A stretch of 64,000 nt of DNA from positions 550,001-614,000 of the forward strand of contig CM003422.1 of the NCBI GenBank assembly GCA_000331325.2. The letters are read 5' to 3'. This DNA comes from Crithidia fasciculata. Taxonomy: Eukaryota > Euglenozoa > Kinetoplastea > Trypanosomatida > Trypanosomatidae. Position 1 is the first letter of the stretch; each line of letters opens with the position of its first letter. The position numbers and the translations under genes were made by a program. The notes below the pieces were generated by a model. It was given only the letters and a program-made list of their open reading frames with translations, had not been told where the DNA came from and did no database searches. Of this stretch, positions 20,278 through 28,857 are shown piece by piece.

Positions 20278-22963
20278 GGCTGCAACTCACTCGCGAATCG
20301 AGTAAAGCGTAATGCTGCCCTTTCTGCGCTGTCGAGTTTCTGGGAAATGCGTCCTATCGCTACAGGTCGCGCTCACCTCTCTGTATTCACGGACTGGCAA
20401 AAAAAAAAAAAAAGCTGTATTCCTGTTTCCTTGCTAGAGGTCGATCACTGGGGTAGCAATGTGAATCCGGCGTTTTGCAGGTTATCTCCTTTTTAAAGGC
20501 TGCACGGCGGTAGAGTCCCTTAATTGCAAAACAGTCGCGGATCAGCTTTTGTGGAAAACACTTCTTAGTAGGAAAAGAAATTAATGCCCAAACAAAAAAA
20601 AAAGAGACGGAAAGCTGTGATTTCGGCGCTCTCAATCAAATTGAGATGATGCAGCTGAAAAAAAAAAACTTGATTAACGCAATATAATTTATCTGACAGA
20701 AAAAAGCAATAAAAATGTAATTACGGCCGAGGCATAAAATGAAAAGCAACAAAAAAAAAAGGTAGGCAGTACAGAATGCACAGATGTAAATTTGAAAGAA
20801 AAAGAGGTTAAGCAACCTCGCTAAAATAGCCTCGTTAATAGTCAAAAAAGAGTCAAAAATTCTCACTCTCTAGTCCACAGCTCACACGGCGGAAACCGGT
20901 GTATTCCGGCGACGACAGCTTACGAATGGTGCTGCTCGATAACGCTGGAATAAAGCTTCGTTAAATAGTGACCACGGGGGAGTAGGGGAATCAATGGACA
21001 GTGGGGCCTTACAAAGAGTGAGAAAAGTACAGAAAAGAAAAGATATTGAGGCTCTTTCAGGATGAAGGAGTCGCTCTGGTAGGCAAGGCAAACAAAGTGT
21101 TAGGAAGACTGCAAAAAAAAAAAAGTCTTTATTTGAGCGTCCGCAGCAATCAAGCGCTGTGAGGAATCAAACTTGCTTCAGAGTAGCGATGAGGAAGACG
21201 AGGTAGAGAGAGAGAAAGAGTGGTGATGAAGTGAGCAGCAGCAGCCTTCAATCTTCCGCACCATTTGGAGGCAGTGTGCTCCTGCAAGTAAAGAGGAAAT
21301 TGTTGCCGTATTTGTTCGACCACGGAAGCCCACCTCTTGAACGACTCATGCCGCCGCCTGCTGTCCCGCAAGTCTTTTCCGGGGCCTTTCATTACGAAAA
21401 GACACTTTTTTGGCGGGTTGGGAATGCGTGCAGGAGTATGAAAAGTACCTGCTGTTTGCTCTTTGCTAATATTTTTTTTTTTTGGTTTGTGCGTGGCTCG
21501 CATCGCCTGCAACTCGCATTGGTTTTAGTGCCCAAGGGTAACAATTTTTCATTAATGGTGAAAAGAAACCCGATGGCTCTTAAACATTTTTTTTATCTTG
21601 AAGTCACAAATTCTTTTCTTTTTTTTTTTCAGAGCACTCAAAACACACAAAAACGAAAAAGAAGTAACCCAAGCGTGGAAGAAACTGGACAATTTAATGA
21701 TCAGCACACAGTTGGAGTGAAACGCAAATTTATGTGGATGCTGTACATCGCACTCGCAGTCTCTCAACGCTTGAGTAGAAAAAAAAAGAAAAAAAAGACA
21801 AGAAAAACAAGAAAGACAATAAAGAGAAGTAAAACGTGCTGTTTTGGATTGGGGAGGAAAGTAGATAAATTAGACGACGACACAAATATATAACAAAAAA
21901 AAAACAGCCGAGGGAGCAAAGTAATTATCACCAAAAAAAAAAAGAGCCCTATTTGTGGTCGCCGTTACAGGCTTTCAAAAGCGACAAGAAACCAAACAGA
22001 CACCAGCTACACGCTGTGCTAGGCATAACGCATATCAGCTGTGAGATCTCGTCACTTAAAAAAGATGGTGTGTACGCAACGTTCGAGTCTCTTTTTTTTT
22101 ATCACGAATTTTCGTTAAAACAGCAGCAATAGATGTTGTGTGTCCAACAGCGTTACTGTGTCTCGTCTTTTGAAGAGTAAGCCAATCAACAACAAAAACA
22201 ACAGCTCTGTAAAACCACCCATGCCGCCTCCATGCGAGTTCCTCATGGTGACAGCACACATAAAAGCGATGCAAGGACTTCGCAAACAGAGTAAAGAAAG
22301 GAGACTAGAGCAGCCTCAATTTTTTTTTTACACCGAACGGAATGAATCAAAACGTCAAGGCAACGTCACGGGGGACACAAAGAGGGCAAACACTGTCAAA
22401 GCGTCCAGCCTTAACCTCGACACTCAAAAAAAAAAGGGGGGGACAAAAAAGTAACAAAAAAAGGTAAACTTAACAGGCGATACGAAAAACTGTCCAGGTA
22501 AAAAAATAAATGCACCCAAGCTACGTCAGAAGAAGAAAAGAGAGAAAAGAATGAGACAAAATGAGACACAAAGGAGAGAAAAGGGTGAGAGAAGGGGGAA
22601 AACTAGCTAAAAATCAAAAACTCAAGAGAGATTTATTGGAAAAAAAAAGTAAAAAGAGCTAAATGACACTTGAAAACAGAATATACCAGTCTGCGGCACG
22701 TGATCCTCCAATCGGGATGTCATGTCACGCACCGCTAACTGACTTATCACGAGCTTCACCAAAAAAAAAAAAACAATCTACCTCAAGCCCAAGAAAAATA
22801 AAGTCCTTGTTTTCTGAAGGCACGTTTTGCGCCATTCCTATTCTTTTTTTAGTGAGATCCAAGAACAATTTAAAAAAAAACATTCTCTCTATTATTTTCT
22901 GCCGCCAAAAGGCCAAGCAGCGAAGAAAAAAAACGTGAGAAAAGGTAGACTGTAATTAAATCT
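20278..22963. other. Intergenic between Stealth copies 2 and 3, no gene recognised
   Basis: About 2.7 kb of A-rich (plus strand) DNA with numerous A-runs, a T-run near 21475 and a G7 run near 22436-22442. The open frames are low in complexity (Lys- or Phe-rich) and unsupported. It likely contains the 3' UTR of copy 3 and the 5' UTR and splice signals of copy 2. Confidence 0.6.
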
Positions 22964-25210
22964 TTACTTCTCCCATGGTGCAGCTCCCGCGTTGTCGACA
23001 AGGACCTCCATCAATAGCAGAAACACAGCCTTCGCTTGTAACTCATCCGTTATGGGGGGGAAATTATCATTGAAGGCCATGAACAACGGACGGTCAACCC
23101 ACTCGTACTTCAGTCGTGCAGCGACAAGCATCGTCTTCAATTCACTGTCCACCATCTCGAACAGAAACGTGTCGTCGCGCCTCGTGTGGTGGAAGATGTC
23201 GTGGAGGAGGCTGTAGTAGTGGTCGTCGCTCCGTGCACACCACTTCGACGACACCGAGCTGCACGTGTCGCCAGATGCAACATCCGGTATCGCATACAGC
23301 GACTTCAACGACGACAGCTTCCGCGTCGGCTGTGCAGGGCTCACCGTGCGGCGCACCCACCAGTACCCCATCTCCAGGGCAAGATCGGGACGCTGCAGCT
23401 GGGCACCCCACGTGTCGCCGTACAACGCGCCAAACATCGAAAGCTCCATGCGTCGCGTCAGGCGGCCGACAAGCTTCTCCCCAACACTGCGGCTGTTCTT
23501 CGCAACGTGCTGCCACCACCACGCCTGCAGCTCCTCGCGGACATCGCTGAAAGCGCTGCGGGGAGCGCTGTGCCACACCGTGTTCCACACATGACGCTCT
23601 GCCCCACGCGCCATCGCGACAGCAAACACTGCGTACAGGTTGATTCCCCCATAGGGCGACATCTCGCGCTCGTATGCCGCTCGAGTGGCGTTGGTGAGGT
23701 CGAACAGCTCCACATCTGTCAGCCGCCGAAAGACCTCGCGGTCAATAAGCTGGGGGACATGGGCGTATCCAAAAGGCGGCTGCACCCCGTTTAGGCGCAG
23801 GCTCGCAATGTAGTGAAAGTACGCACTTCCGACCCCACTCCCACGCGCAACGCCTTCGTGCGGATCTCGTAAAGCGAAAACCGATGTCGTAGCGTAAGCA
23901 GGAAGCGCCGCAGTTTTCTGAACCCTTTCGTCGCTGGTTGCGTTAGCCTCGAAAGCGTCCCGAATGCCCTTGAAAAAGCAGCTGTGTAGATTCTCGCTGT
24001 CAGCGCTTTGCATCGCTGCTTTTGCCACTATCGTCTGCTCACGCTCTGCTGCCTTGATTTTCTGGGTGTCGCTGTGCACGACTGGCTCCAGGAGCAGGAC
24101 CGCGCGATCAACATTCTGGAGGCTCTCCGCAACCCACGCACCCAAGTCGCCACTCCTTTGCACAGCCAGGTCGTACAGATGAAGGCGCTGGCGCATCGGT
24201 GACAACGGACGGAACAGATCGAAGAGGGACACCTTTCGGCCAACAAACATATCGTTGGTGAAATAGAAAAAAAAGCGAGAGATACCAGGAATGCGGTGCA
24301 TCCCGGACTCGATCACGTTCGAGTTCATCGTCGGCAGCACCCACTCCGCCTCCTCCGCCGTGAACATGTCGCGGTGCGTCACCACGCGCAGCTGCGGGAA
24401 CCTCTCCACGTCCAGCCACGCAGGCACCTGGTCCACGTCCGACACCACAAGGTACACCCGGCGCACAAGCGGCACAACGCTGCCCTCCTCCACGCCGCTC
24501 GCGTCCACGCGGTAGCCCAGCTCGCCAAGGCGCCGCACGTCCGCGGCGTGGCGGCGGTGGTGCTGCGCCAGTGCAGCGTTGTCCAGCATGAACGCACGCA
24601 GCGCACGCAGCGAGTACCGCAGCTCCTCCCAGTCGCGGTAGCGCCGCTGCTCGAACGGCACATTGCGCATCTTCAGGTGGCGCTCGAACGACGGCGCGCT
24701 CGGGTTCACGTACGTGTACACAACGTCCAGCCGCATCGGCGCAGCAACGCGGGCCGCGCGGTCCACTGTCCACAGCGTCGCGTCGTGCGCGCTGAAGAAG
24801 TCGTGGTACGGGCTCGACGGCTTCGCGTGCGGCGACGACACGTACGCCGCAGCAACGCGCAGGAGCTCCCGCTCCACCGTCGTGTTCCCCTTCCCGTCGT
24901 CGTCGCTGTAGCAGAAGCTCGACACCCGGCTCGTCGGCGTGTACAGCATCAGCACCGTGCTGTCCACCGGCGCTTCTTTGAACCCGCTGTTCTTTTCATC
25001 ACGTAGTTCATACTGGTCACAAGTGTCCTGGGCTATTGATTTGTTCAAGCGAACGGTGCTTTGATGCCACTGTAGCGGCCATGCACCAACTAAAGCTAGA
25101 ATGGCGAGTATTCCCAAGAACAGGGCGGTGAAAACAAGAACCAGACGCAGCAAGGAAAAATGTCGCTTGCGTTGGCCGCGATGTGGCTCCTCACCATAGT
25201 TGATCTTCAT
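22964..25210 (-). CDS. Stealth-family sugar-phosphate transferase, copy 3
   Basis: 748 residues from the ATG at 25210, the first gene of the array to be transcribed. The short basic cytosolic tail (RGQRKRH) and signal-anchor (VLVFTALFLGILAILALVG) predict a type II membrane protein. CR1 RLDVVYTYVN (~162), CR2 (~182-330) ending in FFYFTNDMFVGRK, a CR3-like YAHVPQLIDREVFRRL (~485) and CR4 PLFMAFNDNFPP (~712) with a closing AAPWEK. It is closely related to copy 2 in both core and C-terminus, but the cytosolic tail, the anchor and the segment at about residues 345-525 differ, so the three genes may differ in localisation or acceptor. Stealth homologues transfer hexose-1-phosphate units; activity here is inferred. 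Confidence 0.87.
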   Translation of the reverse strand: MKINYGEEPHRGQRKRHFSLLRLVLVFTALFLGILAILALVGAWPLQWHQSTVRLNKSIAQDTCDQYELRDEKNSGFKEAPVDSTVLMLYTPTSRVSSFCYSDDDGKGNTTVERELLRVAAAYVSSPHAKPSSPYHDFFSAHDATLWTVDRAARVAAPMRLDVVYTYVNPSAPSFERHLKMRNVPFEQRRYRDWEELRYSLRALRAFMLDNAALAQHHRRHAADVRRLGELGYRVDASGVEEGSVVPLVRRVYLVVSDVDQVPAWLDVERFPQLRVVTHRDMFTAEEAEWVLPTMNSNVIESGMHRIPGISRFFFYFTNDMFVGRKVSLFDLFRPLSPMRQRLHLYDLAVQRSGDLGAWVAESLQNVDRAVLLLEPVVHSDTQKIKAAEREQTIVAKAAMQSADSENLHSCFFKGIRDAFEANATSDERVQKTAALPAYATTSVFALRDPHEGVARGSGVGSAYFHYIASLRLNGVQPPFGYAHVPQLIDREVFRRLTDVELFDLTNATRAAYEREMSPYGGINLYAVFAVAMARGAERHVWNTVWHSAPRSAFSDVREELQAWWWQHVAKNSRSVGEKLVGRLTRRMELSMFGALYGDTWGAQLQRPDLALEMGYWWVRRTVSPAQPTRKLSSLKSLYAIPDVASGDTCSSVSSKWCARSDDHYYSLLHDIFHHTRRDDTFLFEMVDSELKTMLVAARLKYEWVDRPLFMAFNDNFPPITDELQAKAVFLLLMEVLVDNAGAAPWEK
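23091..23636 (-). repeat. 546 bp Stealth 3' block shared by copies 2 and 3 (copy 3)
   Basis: Counterpart of 18140-18685 at offset 4951 bp, near-identical by eye with only scattered substitutions. Confidence 0.85.
24276..24971 (-). repeat. 696 bp conserved Stealth core, copy 3
   Basis: Third member of the GC-rich block; the same length as the other two and closest to copy 1 at its left edge (both encode MNSNVIESGM) but to copy 2 just beyond its right edge, a mosaic pattern. Confidence 0.9.
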
Positions 25211-26496
25211 CTACGAGACAGAGGAATCAGAGTGAGATGGTCCCCAGGGAATAGAAGGTTGCGACACTTTTGTCGCCGCACACAAGACTGCACTCTGTAT
25301 TTAGCTTTTTGTAGCACAGCAGCAGCTGGCGAGTGCTATCTTGATGTTAAGACCTCTTTCGCGTGTTTGTCTGTCAATAAAAGGAAAAGAAAAAGTCACA
25401 CAACACGGAGAAGTAAAGGTGAAGAGAAGAGAAGCTGGACGATGTACAATCAAGTCACTACCTCACAGCGGACGGTAACACTCGTTTTTCCCGTTTATGG
25501 GAATTCAGAAATTAGCGTTCGAAAAAAAAGAAGAAAAGAGGAAAGAGAAAAGAGAGAAAGGTTTTTTTTAAGGCTCTTTTTAGGTCTTAAGGGAGATAAG
25601 ATCGAACACGAATTACCAGGCTTTGGTTCAACAAAAGAAAAAATAGAATAAAGGATTCGAAGCCGAAGATAAGATGAGAGGGGAGCAATGTGCCGCAGGC
25701 TGTGCAAGGTTTACGTTTTAGCCTCTCCGGCACCTCACATATAAACAGTGAAAAAAAAAAAGAAAGGGAAAGAAAATGTTGACTGATTGTACCTCTGCTA
25801 AATTGCTTGTCGAGGTTATCGGGTAGGGAATGGGTTGTAGTTCAGCAGGTGCGTTGCTTGTCTGGGGAAGCAGAGGTATTTGAAACGAGTATTAGATAGC
25901 TCTACCGCTGTCTATTGTCGTTGGCTAGGGTGGGAACGAGTGTGAAGAGCAAAGTAAAACAAGGCGAGAAAGATAGAAGAAGTGGAAAACACTAAAGAGC
26001 TCCGCAGAACATATCGGGAAGCCATGCAAAGCGTGAATACAACACAACCAGAACGCGGCAATACGAGTACTGCGCGCGCAGCTTTTAATTGCTTACGTAA
26101 GAGGGTATACCGACCGCTTGCTCTGTCCTTCGCACTTTTTCGTTCGTTCATTTAGCACTTCCATGACAAGATCAAGCACTTCTAATTGTGTTGCTCACAA
26201 AAAAAAAATATTAGAAAAGAGGTATTTTTAAAGAGTGGTTTGGTCTATGGTCCGCACTTGACAACTCACGCATGGAGATGCATCCCACAAAAGTTCAAGC
26301 AGATGAGTTCTATGAGATAAATCTAAAAAAGCCCTCTGCGACAAAGAGTTACTGGATTCTTAGCAGAGACTTACGCACAGGTGCATAAGCCGGCCTCCCT
26401 CAAAGTACACACGCTCTACTCAAGACACAGGCTGAGGTGTGCGCGAAGTGCGTCTTCTACATGATACTAGTCTTATAGCGTGGCACTTGTCGTTGT
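25211..26496. other. Intergenic, no gene recognised
   Basis: About 1.3 kb between EB1 and Stealth copy 3. A-rich on the plus strand; the short frames found are not protein-like. It likely holds the EB1 3' UTR and the Stealth copy 3 5' UTR with its splice tract. Confidence 0.55.
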
Positions 26497-27738
26497 CTAT
26501 TCAGGATGCAGCAGGTCTGCAATGTCGCGAAGGAAAGGGGGAGCAAGTCTTCCCTCCACTTGTGCTCTCTGCAATGCGCGAGACACGATTGCGTCGAGCG
26601 CGGCGTACTGCTGCGCCAACGCGTCGCGCTCCTCCAACACCCTCCCTAGCTCCTCTAGAGAGAGCGTATCACGGGCGTCCAGTCTGTACTGCGACGCGTT
26701 TTCTACGTTTTGAGCTGCCGCGCTCGGCGAGTAGCTCCACTTGTCGTTGGCCGGTCGTGTGAGGTAGAAGTTGTGCTGCTCTTGAACGTAAAGAACAATG
26801 CCTTCCACACTCTCTACCTCGTTGCGCAAGGAAACGAGTGTGTCGCGTAGGTGCGCTGGAATGGCGATGGTGCCACGAGTGTAGTGCGAGTGCGCTGCTT
26901 TTTCGCCAAAAGTGGAACGCGCCTCGCTGACTGCGGCAGTCGCAGGTGGAGTGCCGGAGGCCGAAAGACGAGGCGTTTCCGACTGCTCGCCCGTTCGCCG
27001 CTCGCGCCGTGTTGAAGGGGGCGGTGTTGGCGGCGAGTTATTGTTAGGAGAACTCCCTGCCACGTCCGTCTTCGGAGTGTTTACAAGTTGCGGGGTCTGT
27101 GGCGGCGCCGGCCCCATTCCAGCCTCACACACCGGAGCAGTAAACCCACTCCCTCGCTTCCCCGGCGCGCCAACTTGATGACTTCGTAGGAGCGCCGTTC
27201 GATTCAGCTTGACACCCGCCACAACCCCCGCTAGAACCTCTCCCTTTCGCTCAAGTGCTTTGCGAGAGTAGTGCGCTAAGACCTTGGACATGAACAAGTT
27301 CAGCCAGCGGAGCAGCAGCACATGGTCCTGCAGCTTTCCTGAGGCTAACCGAGCAGCTTCTACCGTGTATCGATGCTCCGCTGGAACACAATCATGCAAC
27401 ATGTCTTGAAGCAGCTGCATGTTGTGCGCGCATGTCTTACGGACGGAGATCGGATCGAGAGAAGGTTCGCTGCTCTCGCACACAAACGCCGTGGCGGACC
27501 ACTCGACTTTGCCAAGGATGGACCGCGCGTGTTCGGCGCGGCTTGTCGCTATCGGTGCCTCTGGCGAGTGGGTTGCTGCGCAGTTCTGTGCGATGCGGCT
27601 GATCGCAGCCTCGACAACCGTGCAGTAGGCTGCTCCATCGCGCAACGACTCCACTGTGGGGTAGGTCGAGTTGCAGAGATTGTTTAGCCACGAAAGCAGC
27701 TCCTTCCGACCACTTAGCGCAGCGGGCCGCAGCGTCAT
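26497..27738 (-). CDS. EB1-family microtubule plus-end-binding protein
   Basis: 413 residues from the ATG at 27738. The N-terminus matches the EB1 calponin-homology domain: SGRKELLSWLNNLCNSTYPT and LRDGAAYCTVVEAAI at the start, then NMQLLQDMLHDCVP (~105-118) and LASGKLQDHVLLLRWLNLFM (~131-150), equivalent to the usual NFKLLQ and GKFQDNLEFLQWFKKF motifs. A Pro/Ser/Thr-rich linker follows (~190-285), then a short EB1-like C-terminal coiled coil with VEGIVLYVQEQHNFYL (~310-325), equivalent to the LEKERDFYF segment that forms the EB homology dimer. Expected role: tracking growing microtubule ends and recruiting partners in the subpellicular or spindle array. There is a ~70-residue insertion inside the CH region and no C-terminal EEY/F tail. 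Confidence 0.8.
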   Translation of the reverse strand: MTLRPAALSGRKELLSWLNNLCNSTYPTVESLRDGAAYCTVVEAAISRIAQNCAATHSPEAPIATSRAEHARSILGKVEWSATAFVCESSEPSLDPISVRKTCAHNMQLLQDMLHDCVPAEHRYTVEAARLASGKLQDHVLLLRWLNLFMSKVLAHYSRKALERKGEVLAGVVAGVKLNRTALLRSHQVGAPGKRGSGFTAPVCEAGMGPAPPQTPQLVNTPKTDVAGSSPNNNSPPTPPPSTRRERRTGEQSETPRLSASGTPPATAAVSEARSTFGEKAAHSHYTRGTIAIPAHLRDTLVSLRNEVESVEGIVLYVQEQHNFYLTRPANDKWSYSPSAAAQNVENASQYRLDARDTLSLEELGRVLEERDALAQQYAALDAIVSRALQRAQVEGRLAPPFLRDIADLLHPE

Positions 27739-28857
27739 AGTCGACGTGTACTAGCTAGGCAGCCCCGTATGGTGACACCAGAAAAAAAAGGTCACCTTCA
27801 ATTTGATCGCATCAAGACAAAATTGAGCCTGAAGTTCCTTTAAAAAGGGTGTGTTTCACAAACGAAAAGAGCGAGACAAGGTTTTGCCGCCCTGAAAGGC
27901 TAAAACAAGAGGCACAGAGAACGACAAGAAGAAAACCGAAAAAGCGCGAGAAAGAGAGATAGGGAGAGAGCTGAAAGAGATGGAAGAAGTGCGAGTAGAA
28001 TTTTGCATGTGGGAAGCGCAACAAAAACCGCAAAAAGAAAAGGGGGAAGAATGGAAAAGGGAAAAAAATGTGTCGTTGTGCTCTTCTTTTCGTGTGTCGG
28101 CTTTTTTGTCAGAGAACGACGTGGCTGCACGCAGCGGTCATCGCAGCAATCCTCCAGTATTTTTGCTTTTCTTTTCTTGCGACGCGGGGTACATTCCATC
28201 AAGCACTGACCACCGCAAAAAAAAAGCACCGGTGCTTGCAAGCGTAACTACTTTCAAAGATAGCACTTGCCGTTCACCCACTCTCTTTCCTTTCCCACAC
28301 GTCCCGTAAGGCGAAACAAAGAATGAAGTATTCAAAGACAACACTTGAAACACAGCACAGTTTAGACAGTAAGGCGCATGGATTGCAACGATAGGCTTGC
28401 TGTGCATGAGCGAGAAGAAGAGTATCACTCCTAATGGTTCGCTCAGCAGCGATGATAGCAGCAACAAACGTACAAGAAAATAAAGTAGAGAGAAAAAACG
28501 GTAGCGGACCACTGTAAAACAACAAGCCGACCACCATGGGTGGCAACGTACCATCTCGAGACAAATCTCGACGAAAAAAAAAAAACTTGAGCAATAGAAA
28601 AACATAAGCAAAAAGTGCTAGATAAAGGCGAGCCGGAAAGCAAGAAAAGAGAAAAGTAGTTGTCGCGTGCTGAAACGACGATCTGCTAGCTTTTTTTTGG
28701 GGGAGGAAGCTTGTGAGTGATTTGCAACCTCCCAGACGACAGAAAAAAGCCTCAGGGCGGAGCAGCCCTGCCACCAGCGATTGTGGGCGGCGACGACAAG
28801 TGCGGCGGCTTCGGAGCTGTCGCGTTTGCTCTGAGACGATAAAGGCCGCAGTAGCTC
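27739..28857. other. Intergenic, no gene recognised
   Basis: About 1.1 kb. A-rich on the plus strand, so strongly pyrimidine-rich on the sense strand, especially 27780-28100, which fits the splice-acceptor region of the EB1 gene. The remainder is probably 3' UTR of the 1384-residue gene. Confidence 0.55.
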
